DNA of 64,000 nt from Rhodocyclaceae bacterium. Lineage in GTDB: Bacteria > Pseudomonadota > Gammaproteobacteria > Burkholderiales > Rhodocyclaceae. Position numbers and translations under genes: made by a program. Each line of letters opens with the position of its first letter. Within the stretch, counting starts at the first letter, position 1. Shown piece after piece: positions 40,117-50,404 of the stretch. The notes under the pieces were generated by a model. That model saw only the letters and a list, made by a program, of their open reading frames with translations. It had not been told where the DNA came from and made no database searches. The stretch covers positions 1 to 64,000 of the forward strand of contig JAQTNA010000014.1 of the NCBI GenBank assembly GCA_028714035.1, written 5' to 3'.

Positions 40117-41691
40117 CTACTTTCCTCGTGGGAGCCACTTTAACAGGGTCTCGAACAGCAGATCAGGTTCCACCGGCTTGCCGATGTGGTCGTTCATGCC
40201 GGCCTGGAGGCAGACATGGCGATCCTCTTCAAAGGCGTTGGCGGTCATGGCCAGGATGGGCGTGCGGGTCCGGTCGGGCATGGCGCGGATCGCCCGGGTT
40301 GCGTCCAGACCATTCATGTTCGGCATCTGCATGTCCATGAGGATCAGGTCGTAGTCGGTACGATGGGCCATCTCCACCGCCTGCATCCCGTCATCGGCCA
40401 GATCCACCTTGAGGCCGATCTCTTCCAGCAGTTCGCGGGAAACCTCCTGGTTGATCGGTTCGTCTTCCGCCAGCAGGATGCGCGCGCCCGCGTGCAGGGT
40501 TCTTAGCCGCTCTTCGGCCGATGAGCCGCATGGCTCCTCATCCGCTTTGGGGTTATCGCTGCTTCGGTCCAGGCGGGCGGTGAACCAGAAGTCGCTGCCC
40601 TCGCCGACCCGGCTATCCACGCCGATGCGGCCGCCCATCAACTGGGCCAGTTTCTTGCTGATGGCCAGACCGAGTCCGGTGCCGCCGTACTTGCGGGTCA
40701 TGGAGCCGTCCGCCTGCTCGAAGGCGGTGAACAGCCTTTGCTGGTCCTCGGTGGAAATGCCTATGCCCGTATCCCTTACTTCGAAGCGCAGCAGCACGTC
40801 CGCCGGGGTCTCCTCGGCCAGGAGGGCGCGCACCGTGACCGAGCCGACGGAGGTGAACTTGATGGCGTTGCCCACCAGGTTGAGCAGGATTTGACCCAGG
40901 CGCAGGGGGTCTCCCCGGAGCGGCAGGGAAAGGAGATCCGGGGCGACTTCCATGGTCAGCTTCAGGTGTTTTTCCGCCGCCTTCTGGGACAGCAGGCTGG
41001 ACAGGTTTTCCAGGACGCTGCCGAGCTTGAAACCGACCTGCTCCAGGTTGAGCCTTTCGGCCTCGATCTTGGACAGGTCCAGGATGTCGTTGATGATGGA
41101 CAGCAGATGCTGGGAGGCCTGGGTGACCTTGGTCAGCTGATCCGCCTGCTTGGCGTCCGTGGCCCGATGCAGGGCCAGGGCGGTCATGCCCATGATGGCA
41201 TTCATGGGCGTGCGCAGTTCGTGGCTCATGTTGGCCAGGAAGGCGCTCTTGGCCCGGTTGGCGGCCTCGGCGGTGAGCTTCGCCTCGACCAGGCGCTGCT
41301 CATGTTCGATCAGCTTGCGATAGAGCGCGATCCGGTTCAGCAGCAGATTGTCGTCTATGGGCTTGGTCAGGTAGTCCACGGCGCCGATGGCGTAGCCCCG
41401 TTTCACGAATTCGTCGCCCTTGAATACGGCGGTGACGAAAATGATGGGAATGTGCCGGGTGCGCTCGGTCATGCGCAGGTGCTCGGCCGTCTCGAAGCCG
41501 TCCATGCCCGGCATCTGCACGTCCAGCAGGATCAGATCCACCGGCTCCTCGATGGTGCGCACCAGGGCGGCCTCGCCCGAGTCCGCCTCGACGATGCGGC
41601 ATCGGGGCAGGCAGGACAGCAAGGCCCGCAACGTGAACAGGTTGTTGGCGTTGTCGTCGACGATCAGGATCGTGAAATCGCGGGGAATCAT
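40117..41691 (-). CDS. Sandwich hybrid kinase: REC-HisKA-HATPase-REC
   Basis: 524 residues, cytosolic. An N-terminal receiver ([32 protein letters not shown]), phospho-His157 in SHELRTP, HATPase (RDTGIGI) and a C-terminal receiver ([37 protein letters not shown]). It follows the 1383-aa kinase by 7 bp, so it is its likely phosphotransfer partner. It is nearly colinear with the 539-aa protein in the next operon, which implies a duplicated module. About 100 bp downstream separate it from the next operon; a small CCCT/AGGG pairing near 40024-40038 is the only structure noticed. Confidence 0.92.
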   Translation of the reverse strand: MIPRDFTILIVDDNANNLFTLRALLSCLPRCRIVEADSGEAALVRTIEEPVDLILLDVQMPGMDGFETAEHLRMTERTRHIPIIFVTAVFKGDEFVKRGYAIGAVDYLTKPIDDNLLLNRIALYRKLIEHEQRLVEAKLTAEAANRAKSAFLANMSHELRTPMNAIMGMTALALHRATDAKQADQLTKVTQASQHLLSIINDILDLSKIEAERLNLEQVGFKLGSVLENLSSLLSQKAAEKHLKLTMEVAPDLLSLPLRGDPLRLGQILLNLVGNAIKFTSVGSVTVRALLAEETPADVLLRFEVRDTGIGISTEDQQRLFTAFEQADGSMTRKYGGTGLGLAISKKLAQLMGGRIGVDSRVGEGSDFWFTARLDRSSDNPKADEEPCGSSAEERLRTLHAGARILLAEDEPINQEVSRELLEEIGLKVDLADDGMQAVEMAHRTDYDLILMDMQMPNMNGLDATRAIRAMPDRTRTPILAMTANAFEEDRHVCLQAGMNDHIGKPVEPDLLFETLLKWLPRGK

Positions 41692-41698
41692 AATGTGG

Positions 41699-44600
41699 TC
41701 ACGATCTCTTCTTGGCGCACCACACGGCCGCCATGTTGATCAGCACGTCGTAGTCCACCGGCTTGGCCAGGTAGTCGTCGGCGCCGGCCGCGAAGGCTTC
41801 CTGGCGGTCATTCTTCAGGGCCTTGGCCGTGAGCACCACCACCGGCACGGATTTCAGGGCCGGGTCGCCCTTGATCGCGGCGGTGGCTTCCAGGCCGCTC
41901 ATGCCGGGCATCATCACGTCCATCAGGACCAGATCCACCGTCTGCCCCTTGAGCAGTTCCAGAGCCTTCTGGCCGTTCAAGGCATTTTCCACCTTCGCGC
42001 CCTGCTGCTCCAGGGCCGAGGTGACGACGAACAGGTTGCGGGCGTCATCATCCACCACCAGGATGTGCCTGCCCGCCAGGCGGTCCTTCTGCTTGGAACT
42101 CCTCCCGGCATCCAGCCGGTTGGCGCCGTCACGTACCTCCCGCACGAAGCGCTCGATGTTTTCCAGCACCCGCTTCCGGGCGTGGGCGCTCTGCACGATG
42201 ATGCTGTCCGTATAGCCGCGCAAGGCGGCCTCGGCCTCGCTGGAGACGGCCTCCTGGCTGTAGACCAGGATGGGCAGCGCCGGGAGGCGCTGGTGCAGGT
42301 CGTGGCAGAGCGCCGTGCAGCGCTCCGTGTCGGCGAGCGATTCCAGCCCCACCAGGGCCAGCTTGCAGGGCAGGCGCGCGTACAGGTCGGCAACGGCGCC
42401 CACGTCATGGGCCGCGTGTACCTCCACGCCTTCGTCGCTCACCAGTTCCCTGACCTGGGCTGCCGAAAGGGATGGGCTTTCCAGCACCACGAGGCAGGGC
42501 CGGGCCACGTGCGCCAGCACCTCGGCCTCGGCGGCCATGATCTGGCGGTCGTCCACCGGCTTTCTCAGGTAGCCGACGATGCCTTGTTGCAGGAGCTTCG
42601 GATCCCTGTCCCGCCCGGAAACCACATAGACCGGGATGTTGTGCAGGCTGCGGTTGCCCTTGAGTTCTTTCAGCACCTCCATGCCATCCATGTCCGGCAG
42701 GCCCAGGTCCAGGAGTATGCCGCAAGGGCGATGGCTCTGTGCCAGGGCAAGCCCGTCCCGGCCGCTGGTGGCCAGGAGGGTCTTGTAGCCCTGCTTCTGG
42801 TTGATCTGGCGGATGCTCTCATCGAACACCCGGTCGTCGTCAATCACCAGGATCACCGCATCGCCGTTCTGGAGGGCATCCCGGTCGTCGGCGAGAGGCG
42901 TGGCGTCCGGTGGCGGGCTGGCCGCGAGGGCGCTTGGGGCGGATGGCGGCGCGCGGTTCGTCGCGTCGGCGGAGAAACCCATGGTCGGCACGCTGTGGCC
43001 GATGGCCAGGCTTTCCGGCAGGAGCACGCTGAAGACGCTGCCTTCGCCGAGCTTGCTCGTCACCCTGATGGTGCCGCCCAGGAGTTGCGCCAGGCGCAGG
43101 CTGATGGAAAGGCCCAGTCCCGTGCCGCCGAACTGGCGGGAGATGGAGCCATCCACCTGCTGGAAGGCGTCGAAGATGATCTGTAGTTTGTCTTCCGGTA
43201 TGCCTATGCCCGTGTCGGAAACCTTGAGGCATACCGGCATGGCGGCATCTCCACTGGGCTGGAGCGACAGGCTGACGTGGCCGTCCCGGGTGAACTTGAA
43301 GGCATTGGACAGGAGGTTGCGGATGATCTGATTGAGCTTGTCCCGGTCGCTGGTGAAGGCGCCCTGCCAGCCATCCTCGGTGCGGAATTCCACGCCCTTG
43401 GCCAGGGCCGTGTCCTCGAACTGGCGCCGGATATCCGTGAGTAGTCCCGCGGAGGCAATCACTTCCGGATGCACGTCCATCTTGCCGGCCTCGATCTTGG
43501 ACAGATCCAGGATGTCGTTGATCAGGGTCAGGAGGTCGCCGCCGGCGTGGTGGATGACGCTGGCACGCTTCATCTCCTCCTCGTCCAGGTGCCCGCTGTC
43601 GTTCATGGCCAGCATCTTGGCCAGCAGGATGATGGAATTGAGCGGCGTGCGCAGTTCATGGGACATGTTGGCCAGGAAATCAGACTTGTAGCGGCTGGCC
43701 TGTTCCAGTTCCCGGTTGCGTACTTCCAGTTCGTCCGTCTGCTGCTGAAGTTGCTGCTGCTGCTCTTCCATCTGGGCGTTGGCCTGCTGAAGCTCCTCGG
43801 CCTGTTGCTGGAGTTGCTGCTGCTGCTCCTCCATCTGGGAATTGGTCTGCTGGAGTTCCTCCGTCTGCTGTTGGAGCTGCTGTTGCTGCTCCTCCATCAG
43901 GGTGTTCGCTTCCTGCAACCGGTGGCTCTGCTCCTGGGCCTGACGCGCGGCTTCCTCGGCCACGGCCAGGAGTTCCTTGATGCGTTGCCTTTGCAGCACG
44001 GCATGGAGGAAGGAGGCGATGATTTCGACGGCGGCGTTCAGGTAGGCGGTCCGGGCCTCGTCCAGCGCTTCGCTGGTGGCGATTTCCAACACGCCATGCA
44101 GCTTGCCATCCCTTTGCAGGGGCCAGGTATAGGTGTATCGGGGCGGTACGCTCAGGGTACCGGTGGTGATGGGGGGAAGATCGTCATGCTCGCCGGCGGT
44201 GTGCAGGACGATGGGTTTCATTTCCCTGGCCACCTGCCCCACGGCGCCTTCGCCCGGCTTGACGCGGGCACCCAGGGCGTTGCGCTCGGTGTACATGTAG
44301 CTGCCCAGGAGATCGAGAGCGTCCTGGCCTTCATTCCAGACATACAGGACGCCGCGCCCGGCTTCCAGGTAGCGGCCCACCTGGGCAACGGCCACTTCCG
44401 CCAGGTGCTGCGGCCCCATGTCTCCGGTCATCTCCCGGGCCAGTTCCGCCAGCCCGTCTTTCAGCCAGTTGCGCCGGCCGTCGGCGAGATGATTGTCCGC
44501 GAGTTGCCGGGTCATGTTGTTCAGCGCATTGCCCAGCCGGTCGTGCTCGGAGAGGGGGGCGACCTGTCCGGAAAGGTCGCCGCCCGCGATGGCGTCCGCC

Positions 44601-45850
44601 TGTCTGGCCAGGGCATCCATGTTGACGACCACCCGCTGGGTGAAAGCCAGCATCTGGTGTATCTCGTCATGGGCCGGATAATCCAGGGTCTCCGGACGGG
44701 TTTCTCCCCGCCCCAGGCGCTCCAGTTGAAGGGTGACGAACTGGAGGGGCGTCATCAGTTGGCCGACGATATAGCGCGTGGACGAGAACACGATCGCCAG
44801 CAGGAGCGTGAGCAGGGCCAGGAAGACGGCGATGAACTGATTCAGGTCGGCCAGGGCCGTGGATTCGTCCACCACGCCCACCAGGAACCAGTAGCGGTCG
44901 CGCTGCTGCGGATTGGGGTAGATGGCACGGAAGACGTGGATGTGGCCGCCGCGGGTGATCACGCCCTCGGGCTTGCCCTGGAACTCGGGAAGCAGGTTGT
45001 GGTGCTCCCGATCGAAGTTGTAACCGTGGCCCAGCAGGTTGCCGAATTCCTTGTCCGTATCCGGGTGGAACAGGAAATTGCCCTTGGCGTCTATGAGGTA
45101 GAAGCGGCGGCCCTGCTCGTTCTTGTTGGCCTTGCGTATGAAGTCGTAGATCGCCTCGGCCCGGACGTTGGTGACCGTCACACCGTACACCACGTTGTTG
45201 CCGCCGATGACCGGCTGGGAAAAGCGCAGCACCGGCACATGGGGCTTTTCCACCTGGCCGTGCTCGGTATTGAGGTCCAGGGCGCTGACATAAATCTCGC
45301 CGCGCTTGAGTTTCAGCCCCTCGGTAACATAGTCCCTTCCTGCGTTATTCTGAAGTTCCTTGTCCGCCACGAGACGAGCCTTGCCGGTGGCGTGGTCGGT
45401 CTGGACATGGATGTCCTCCTGGCCGTCACGGCCAATGAAACGGATCTTGTAGTAGTAGCGGTAATTTTCGGCGAAGTTTCTGAGGGTGTCGCCGGCCACG
45501 GTGCGCCATTCTTCCATCTTGGCCTTGTCGCCCAGATCCTTCCAGTAGGCGAAGCGCAGGATGGCGTAGAAATTGTTGACGAAGCCGAGGTCGCTGCGTT
45601 GCACGGTCGTGAACTCGGAAATGTTCGCGGCCACCTCGTCGCGGCTCGCTTCCAGGAGCTGGATCGCCCGCTCCCGGTAGGCCGTACTGGCATTCCAGTA
45701 GCCATAAAGGCCGATGGCGGCGATGGCGAAAAAGGTCGTCGCGTAGAACATCACCGTCAGCTTGGCGCGGATGCCGGCGCGGCGGAAGGCGTCGCTGCCC
45801 GGCAGCAGGATCAGGAGGGCGCGCAGGCGCTGGAGCAGGGTGTTCATCAT
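41699..45850 (-). CDS. Large hybrid histidine kinase: periplasmic sensor-HAMP-GAF-coiled coil-HisKA-HATPase-3x REC
   Basis: 1383 residues. TM1 (about 31-52) and TM2 (338-358) flank a periplasmic sensor resembling dCache. HAMP regions (about 358-460) and a GAF domain (about 470-630) follow. A repeated Gln-rich helix (652-714) leads into phospho-His about 731 in SHELRTP. After the HATPase ([16 protein letters not shown]) come three receiver-like domains. The first ([20 protein letters not shown]) and third ([23 protein letters not shown]) are intact; the middle one lacks the phospho-acceptor Asp (LALVGLESL) and is degenerate. The start overlaps the stop of the secreted partner gene (ATGATGA). 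Confidence 0.9.
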   Translation of the reverse strand: MMNTLLQRLRALLILLPGSDAFRRAGIRAKLTVMFYATTFFAIAAIGLYGYWNASTAYRERAIQLLEASRDEVAANISEFTTVQRSDLGFVNNFYAILRFAYWKDLGDKAKMEEWRTVAGDTLRNFAENYRYYYKIRFIGRDGQEDIHVQTDHATGKARLVADKELQNNAGRDYVTEGLKLKRGEIYVSALDLNTEHGQVEKPHVPVLRFSQPVIGGNNVVYGVTVTNVRAEAIYDFIRKANKNEQGRRFYLIDAKGNFLFHPDTDKEFGNLLGHGYNFDREHHNLLPEFQGKPEGVITRGGHIHVFRAIYPNPQQRDRYWFLVGVVDESTALADLNQFIAVFLALLTLLLAIVFSSTRYIVGQLMTPLQFVTLQLERLGRGETRPETLDYPAHDEIHQMLAFTQRVVVNMDALARQADAIAGGDLSGQVAPLSEHDRLGNALNNMTRQLADNHLADGRRNWLKDGLAELAREMTGDMGPQHLAEVAVAQVGRYLEAGRGVLYVWNEGQDALDLLGSYMYTERNALGARVKPGEGAVGQVAREMKPIVLHTAGEHDDLPPITTGTLSVPPRYTYTWPLQRDGKLHGVLEIATSEALDEARTAYLNAAVEIIASFLHAVLQRQRIKELLAVAEEAARQAQEQSHRLQEANTLMEEQQQQLQQQTEELQQTNSQMEEQQQQLQQQAEELQQANAQMEEQQQQLQQQTDELEVRNRELEQASRYKSDFLANMSHELRTPLNSIILLAKMLAMNDSGHLDEEEMKRASVIHHAGGDLLTLINDILDLSKIEAGKMDVHPEVIASAGLLTDIRRQFEDTALAKGVEFRTEDGWQGAFTSDRDKLNQIIRNLLSNAFKFTRDGHVSLSLQPSGDAAMPVCLKVSDTGIGIPEDKLQIIFDAFQQVDGSISRQFGGTGLGLSISLRLAQLLGGTIRVTSKLGEGSVFSVLLPESLAIGHSVPTMGFSADATNRAPPSAPSALAASPPPDATPLADDRDALQNGDAVILVIDDDRVFDESIRQINQKQGYKTLLATSGRDGLALAQSHRPCGILLDLGLPDMDGMEVLKELKGNRSLHNIPVYVVSGRDRDPKLLQQGIVGYLRKPVDDRQIMAAEAEVLAHVARPCLVVLESPSLSAAQVRELVSDEGVEVHAAHDVGAVADLYARLPCKLALVGLESLADTERCTALCHDLHQRLPALPILVYSQEAVSSEAEAALRGYTDSIIVQSAHARKRVLENIERFVREVRDGANRLDAGRSSKQKDRLAGRHILVVDDDARNLFVVTSALEQQGAKVENALNGQKALELLKGQTVDLVLMDVMMPGMSGLEATAAIKGDPALKSVPVVVLTAKALKNDRQEAFAAGADDYLAKPVDYDVLINMAAVWCAKKRS
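43709..43897 (-). repeat. Three 63-bp tandem units coding a Gln-rich coiled coil
   Basis: The units start at Met codons at 43897, 43834 and 43771, exactly 63 bp apart. Each encodes 21 residues of the form [21 protein letters not shown] (three heptads). They form the signalling helix between GAF and HisKA in the 1383-aa kinase. Copy number could change by slippage, rotating or lengthening the linker by whole heptads without loss of frame. Confidence 0.9.
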
Positions 45851-46746
45851 TTCTGCCCGATCTGGCGCAGCTTGTCCGCGGTGTAACCCAGGAGTTGCAC
45901 CACGTCGGCCGGCTCCTTGTATTCCTCGTAGGTGGCCGGGGCGGTGATGTGGTGGGTCATGCCGAGCCGGGCCTGAACCTGCTGCCATTCCGCCAGGGTC
46001 AGGGCGATCAGGCCAAACACGTCGTCGGGGGTGGCCCGGTCGCCCATGTCGAAACCCTTGAAGTCGGTGATCTCCATGCCGTACAGGCGTTGGATGCGCT
46101 GCACCTCGCCGATCACGGTGAACACGGCCCGTAGCGAATCGGCGGGCAGCAGGTTGGCCTTGCGCGGCGGAGGAATCGCCTTCTCGAAGATGCGCAGGTA
46201 GCCCAGGACGGCGTCCACATCCTCGTTTACGCGTTTGGCCGCGGCATAGGTCTCGTTGGGAGTGATCGGGCCGGTCAGAAGGTCCAGTTCGGCCGAGATC
46301 TGATGCAGCTTGTTGTAGACATCCACGGTGCGTTTGCCGGAGACCGGCGTCGCCGCCGCCGCTTGGCCCGGAATGTCGAGGTAATACTTGATGACCTGGA
46401 CTTCGGTGAGGACGCGCTGGAGCGTGCCCCAGGGTTGGGCGGGCTTTGTTTCGAGCGCGGGCTCGCTATCCCCCGGCTGGATGTAGGTCAGGCCATGTTG
46501 GCGCCGCAGTTTCCCCAGCTTGAACAGCAGGATATAGCTCGTGGCCCGGATGTGCCGCGGCTTCAGGTCGCCTGCCTTGGGGACGACGTGCGCCTTCCCG
46601 GAGACCTTCAGGTGCTGCTTGAGCACCTCGACTTCCCGCTCGATGCGCACGGCCTGGGCATACATGTCGGAAGGCGTCGCCTCGGCCGCGTGGGCAACGG
46701 CAGCCCCGATCATCTGGATCAGGAACCATGCAATGAGGCGGATCAT
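45847..46746 (-). CDS. Secreted protein of unknown function, kinase partner
   Basis: 299 residues from the ATG at 46744-46746 (GAGGAGAAGAGGC upstream); a longer opening to 46794 is less likely. A signal peptide ends AVAHA-AEA at about residue 21. The rest is helical and regularly spaced, with repeated DMYAQAVRIEREVEVLK-, DVYNKLHQISAELDLL- and TYAAAKRVNEDVDAVLGYLR-like segments, suggesting a repeated helical hairpin. Its stop overlaps the start of the 1383-aa kinase, so it heads that operon and probably acts with the kinase sensor in the periplasm. I do not recognise the family. Confidence 0.7.
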   Translation of the reverse strand: MIRLIAWFLIQMIGAAVAHAAEATPSDMYAQAVRIEREVEVLKQHLKVSGKAHVVPKAGDLKPRHIRATSYILLFKLGKLRRQHGLTYIQPGDSEPALETKPAQPWGTLQRVLTEVQVIKYYLDIPGQAAAATPVSGKRTVDVYNKLHQISAELDLLTGPITPNETYAAAKRVNEDVDAVLGYLRIFEKAIPPPRKANLLPADSLRAVFTVIGEVQRIQRLYGMEITDFKGFDMGDRATPDDVFGLIALTLAEWQQVQARLGMTHHITAPATYEEYKEPADVVQLLGYTADKLRQIGQK

Positions 46747-46803
46747 GCCTCTTCTCCTCAAACCGAACTCTGCTAGTTTGTTCCTTATCGGCAAGGAAGC
46801 GAA

Positions 46804-47712
46804 TTAGCTTGAGGAGGCCGACGAGGATTTGATGTTCGGAATGGCGGAGGCGAGCCAGTCCATCAAGGCCCGGACCCGGTGCGGGATGTGGCGATTGCCC
46901 GGCAACACCGCGTACACCCCGAGTTCCGGCCAGGGAAAGTCAGCCAGGATTTCCTTTACCCGGCCGTTTGCCAGGTAGGCCCCGGCGATGAATTCCGGCT
47001 GGCAGGTGATGCCCAGGGAACGGGCCGCCGCCTCCGTCAGCACCTCGCCGTTGTTGGCCGACAGGCGGGTGCGCACCGGAAAACTCTCTGTCCTGCCGTC
47101 CACCCGGAACTGCCAGGCCTGGCTGGGGGCGCCGGTGTAGCCCAGGCATTCATGGTGGGCCAGGTCCGCCGGGTGCAGGGGCGTGCCGTGGCGGGCCAGA
47201 TAATCCGGGGACGCCACCACTACCATGCGTTCCGTGCCCAGTCGTCGGGCCACGTCGCCGGGGTCCATGCGCGAGCTCACGCGGATGGCCAGGTCCATGC
47301 CTTCCTCGATCAGCTTGACGCGTCGGTCCGAGTAGTCCATTTCCAGGCTCACCTGGGGATACTGACGGGCGAAATCCAGCAGGAGGGGCGCGAGGCACTT
47401 CAGGCCGTAGCTGAGGGGCAGGCTGACCCGGATGGCTCCGCGTGGTATCTGCCTTTCCTCGGCCACGTCCGACTCCGCCGTCTCCACCAGGTTGAGGATG
47501 ACGCGGCATTTTTCCAGGTAGGCCGCACCCGCCCCCGTGAGGGTGAGTTTGCGCGTGCTGCGTGCCATCAGCTTCACGCCCAGGTGGTTCTCCAGGGCGG
47601 CCACCTGGCGCGTGACCGCGGAGCGGGCAACCCCCATTTGTTGGGCCACGGCGGAGAAACTTCCCAGTTCGGCGACCCGAACGAAGACATGCATGGCTTC
47701 CAGGCGGTCCAT
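46804..47712 (-). CDS. LysR-family transcriptional regulator
   Basis: 302 residues from the ATG at 47710-47712. The N-terminal winged helix (MDRLEAMHVFVRVAELGSFSAVAQQMGVARSAVTRQVAALE) is the LysR DNA-binding domain. The C-terminal effector domain opens at GAIRVSLPLSYG and has VRVSSRMDPGDVARRLG, typical of the CrgA/DmlR-like subgroup. It is transcribed divergently from the dioxygenase operon, and its likely operator lies between them, so it probably regulates that operon. Confidence 0.92.
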   Translation of the reverse strand: MDRLEAMHVFVRVAELGSFSAVAQQMGVARSAVTRQVAALENHLGVKLMARSTRKLTLTGAGAAYLEKCRVILNLVETAESDVAEERQIPRGAIRVSLPLSYGLKCLAPLLLDFARQYPQVSLEMDYSDRRVKLIEEGMDLAIRVSSRMDPGDVARRLGTERMVVVASPDYLARHGTPLHPADLAHHECLGYTGAPSQAWQFRVDGRTESFPVRTRLSANNGEVLTEAAARSLGITCQPEFIAGAYLANGRVKEILADFPWPELGVYAVLPGNRHIPHRVRALMDWLASAIPNIKSSSASSS

Positions 47713-47723
47713 TGTTGCTGTCC

Positions 47724-47752
47724 AGGTAACAAACAATTCCACATTGTCACCT
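47724..47752. promoter_or_regulatory. Probable LysR operator
   Basis: AGGTAACAA (47724-47732) and TTGTCACCT (47744-47752) form an inverted repeat with one mismatch and an 11-bp spacer. It contains the T-N11-A pattern expected of LysR sites and sits between the divergent regulator and the dioxygenase gene. Confidence 0.6.
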
Positions 47753-47804
47753 ATTTTACCGACAAAGTTGGCGCTAAAGTTCGTCCATGCTTTCTGGAGC
47801 CGAT

Positions 47805-48611
47805 ATGAACAACAATGCCATGCCTTCCCTGTTCGTCCCCCACGGTGCGCCGACCTTCGTGTTGCGCCCCGGGGCGGCTGGCGCCGCCCTGGCCCGGGCC
47901 GCCGCGGCCCTGCCCAGGCCGCGGGCGGTGGTGGTGGTCAGTCCCCACTGGGACACCGGCGAGCCGACGGTGGGCTTTGCCGGTCGCCCCGAGACCATTC
48001 ACGACTTCTGGGGCTTTCCCGATGCGCTGTATGCCCTGCGCTATCCGGCCTCGGGTTGCCGGGAGGCCGCCCTGGACGTCCATGCCGCCCTGCTCCAGGC
48101 CGGCTTCCCGTCCCGGGTGGACGAGACGCGAGGCCTGGACCACGGCGCCTGGATACCCTTGATGCTCATGTTCCCCGATGCGGATATTCCGGTGATCCCG
48201 GTGTCCATCCAGGGCCACGAGGGGCCTGGCTACCATCTGCGCCTGGGTCGGGCCCTGGCACCCCTGTCCCGAAAGGGTTTCCTGGTGCTCGCCTCCGGCA
48301 ACCTGACCCACAGCCTGCGGGATTTTCATGTGGCGCAGCAAAATGGCGGAGCGGTGCCGCCCTATGTCCGGGAGTTTCCCGACTGGATCTGGGGGCGCCT
48401 GCGCGCCGGCGACACGGCCGCCCTGGTGGATTACCGCCGCCAGGCCGCCGATGCCCCACGCGCCCACCCGACCGAGGAGCATCTGCTGCCGCTCTACGTG
48501 GCCTTGGGCGCCGCAGGCGACGCCCCGGTTCCGACCCGGCTCCACGCCGGCGTAGACGATTACGTCATCGCCATGGACGCCTTCGCATTCAACCCGGAGA
48601 CTAGCGCATGA
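47805..48611 (+). CDS. DODA-type extradiol ring-opening dioxygenase (YgiD-like)
   Basis: 268 residues from the ATG at 47805 (TGGAG upstream). It is a LigB-superfamily protein with conserved metal-binding histidines in FVPHGAP (near residue 13), VSPHWDT, LDHGAWIPL and HPTEEHLLPL. It matches YgiD/4,5-DOPA dioxygenase-type enzymes that open catecholic rings. The substrate is not predictable. It is first of a redox operon and its stop overlaps the cytochrome b561 start (ATGA). Confidence 0.9.
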   Translation: MNNNAMPSLFVPHGAPTFVLRPGAAGAALARAAAALPRPRAVVVVSPHWDTGEPTVGFAGRPETIHDFWGFPDALYALRYPASGCREAALDVHAALLQAGFPSRVDETRGLDHGAWIPLMLMFPDADIPVIPVSIQGHEGPGYHLRLGRALAPLSRKGFLVLASGNLTHSLRDFHVAQQNGGAVPPYVREFPDWIWGRLRAGDTAALVDYRRQAADAPRAHPTEEHLLPLYVALGAAGDAPVPTRLHAGVDDYVIAMDAFAFNPETSA

Positions 48612-49150
48612 ACACCCGGTCCTATACCCCCTTCGCCAAACTCCTGCACTGGGCCATGGCCCTCCTGATCCTGGGGCTCTTCGTGGTGGGCTTCCTGATG
48701 CACGATCTGCCGCTCTCACCCTGGAAACTGAAGGTCTATTCCTGGCACAAGTGGGCCGGCGTCACGGCCTTCCTGCTGGTGCTGGCACGGCTCGCCTGGC
48801 GCCTGGGCCACAGGCCGCCGGAACTGCCGGAGGCCATACCCCGGGCCACGCGCGCCCTGGCCCATGCCGGCCATGGCCTCCTCTACCTGCTCATGATCGC
48901 GGTGCCCCTCTCGGGTTGGCTGATGAGTTCGGCCAAGGGTTTCCAGACGGTCTATTTCGGCCTTCTGCCCATCCCGGACCTGCTGGCCAAGAACAAGGAA
49001 CTCGGCGACCTGCTGCACGAGGTGCACGAGAGTCTGAACCTGCTGGTCGTGGCCCTGGTCGTCGCTCATGTGGCCGCCGCGCTCAAGCACCACTTCGTTG
49101 ACCGGGACGACATCCTCGTCCGCATGCTGCCTGGAAGGAAACCATCATGA
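48608..49150 (+). CDS. Cytochrome b561 family protein
   Basis: 180 residues with four transmembrane helices. Heme-ligand histidines are placed in LLHWAMA (His14), YSWHKWAG, LAHAGHGLLYL and LHEVHESLN. It moves electrons between the quinone pool and a periplasmic partner. ATGA overlaps at both ends couple it to the dioxygenase and to the first YceI gene; b561 and YceI pairs recur in many proteobacteria. Confidence 0.92.
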   Translation: MNTRSYTPFAKLLHWAMALLILGLFVVGFLMHDLPLSPWKLKVYSWHKWAGVTAFLLVLARLAWRLGHRPPELPEAIPRATRALAHAGHGLLYLLMIAVPLSGWLMSSAKGFQTVYFGLLPIPDLLAKNKELGDLLHEVHESLNLLVVALVVAHVAAALKHHFVDRDDILVRMLPGRKPS

Positions 49151-49713
49151 AACGCCTCGCCTCGATCCTGATCCCAACCCTGATGCTGACCGTCGCCCCG
49201 GCCGCCCACGCGGTCGAATACAAGACCGTCCAGGCCGACAAGAGCCGCCTCTCCTTCGGCTACCGTCAGATGGGGGTGGCGATGGACGGACGCTTCAGCC
49301 GCTTCACCGTGCAACTGGCCTTCGATCCGGCCAGACCCGCCGCCGCCCGCGCCGTCATGGAAGTGGAACTGGCCAGCATTGATGCCGGCTCCGCCGAGGC
49401 CAACGACGAGGTGGCCGGAAAAGAATGGTTCAACAGCAAGGCTTTCCCGGTCGCCCGCTTCGTCGCCGACGCGGTGAAGCCCCTGGGCGGCAATCGTTAC
49501 GAAGTCCACGGCAAGCTCACCATCAAGGGGCACACCCAGGCGGTGGTGGCGCCGGCCACCCTCACGCCCCAGGCCGGGGCTGCCGCCTTCGATGGCGCCT
49601 TCCAGATCAAGCGCGCCGACTTCGCCATCGGCGAGGGCGCCTGGGCCGACTTCGGCACCGTCGCCAACGAGATTTCCATCAAGTTCCACATCCTGGCCAG
49701 TGCCGGGAAATAA
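49147..49713 (+). CDS. YceI family periplasmic protein (first copy)
   Basis: 188 residues. The signal peptide (about 1-22, ending AAHA) precedes a lipocalin-like barrel: KTVQADKSRLSFGYRQMGVAMDGRF at the N-terminus, EVELASIDAGSAEANDEV and the HGKLTIKGHTQAVVAP strand. YceI proteins bind polyisoprenoid or quinone-like lipids. It overlaps the b561 stop and is followed 28 bp later by a second YceI gene, only distantly similar, so it is an old duplication. Confidence 0.92.
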   Translation: MKRLASILIPTLMLTVAPAAHAVEYKTVQADKSRLSFGYRQMGVAMDGRFSRFTVQLAFDPARPAAARAVMEVELASIDAGSAEANDEVAGKEWFNSKAFPVARFVADAVKPLGGNRYEVHGKLTIKGHTQAVVAPATLTPQAGAAAFDGAFQIKRADFAIGEGAWADFGTVANEISIKFHILASAGK

Positions 49714-49741
49714 CACCCCCAACCCCAACAGGAGCCTCAAA

Positions 49742-50320
49742 ATGAAAACCACCGCCAAGTTCTCCCTCATCGCCGCCCTGGCCTTCGCCGCCGCCGCGCC
49801 GGCCATGGCCGCGCCGGAGACCTACGTCCTGGATGCCGGCCACACCTTCCCGCGCTTTTCCTACAGCCACTTCGGCTACTCCACCCAGTTGAGCCGCTTC
49901 AACAAGACCAGCGGCAAGATCGTGTTCGACGCCGCGGCGAAAACCGGCTCCGTGGATGTGCTGATTGATGCCAAATCGGTGGACACCGGTTCGGCCCTCT
50001 TCGATCAACACATCCAGGGCGAGGACTTCCTGGATACGGCCAAGTACCCGACGGCCAGCTTCAAGTCCACCGCCGTGCGTTTCGAGGGCGACAAGCCCGT
50101 CGCCATCGCCGGTAACCTGACCCTCAAGGGCGTGACCCGGCCCGTCACCCTGACGGTCAGCTCCTTCCAGCACATGCCCCATCCCATGCTGAAGAAGGAC
50201 GCCATCGGCGCCAACGCCAGCGTCACGGTCAAGCGCTCCGACTTCAACGCCGGCAAACACGCCCCCTACGTGGGCGACGAGGTGACCATCAGCATCGCCG
50301 TGGAAGCCATCAAGGAATAA
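49742..50320 (+). CDS. YceI family periplasmic protein (second copy)
   Basis: 192 residues from the ATG at 49742, preceded by AGGAGCC. The signal peptide ends at AMA-APETY. The barrel is more canonical than copy one: YVLDAGHTFPRFSYSHFGYSTQLSRF, then DVLIDAKSVDTGS and GNLTLKGVTRPVTLTV. It is probably an isoprenoid- or quinone-binding periplasmic carrier working with the b561. Confidence 0.95.
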   Translation: MKTTAKFSLIAALAFAAAAPAMAAPETYVLDAGHTFPRFSYSHFGYSTQLSRFNKTSGKIVFDAAAKTGSVDVLIDAKSVDTGSALFDQHIQGEDFLDTAKYPTASFKSTAVRFEGDKPVAIAGNLTLKGVTRPVTLTVSSFQHMPHPMLKKDAIGANASVTVKRSDFNAGKHAPYVGDEVTISIAVEAIKE

Positions 50321-50337
50321 GCGGGCCGTCCCTCGGT

Positions 50338-50371
50338 CCAATCCTCTCGCCGCTCGTGGGGAGAGGATTGG
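50338..50371 (+). terminator. Hairpin after the second YceI gene
   Basis: CCAATCCTCTC (50338-50348) pairs perfectly with GAGAGGATTGG (50361-50371). No T-run follows, so it may be an attenuator or processing site before the CDGSH gene and not a strict terminator. Confidence 0.55.
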
Positions 50372-50404
50372 CCTCTTCCGACTCAAACAGAAAAGGAACA
50401 AACC

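Noticed and set aside
43709-43897. Gln-rich repeat as a prion-like or amyloid segment
   Set aside because: The heptad periodicity with Glu and Leu positions fits a coiled coil, as expected between GAF and HisKA.
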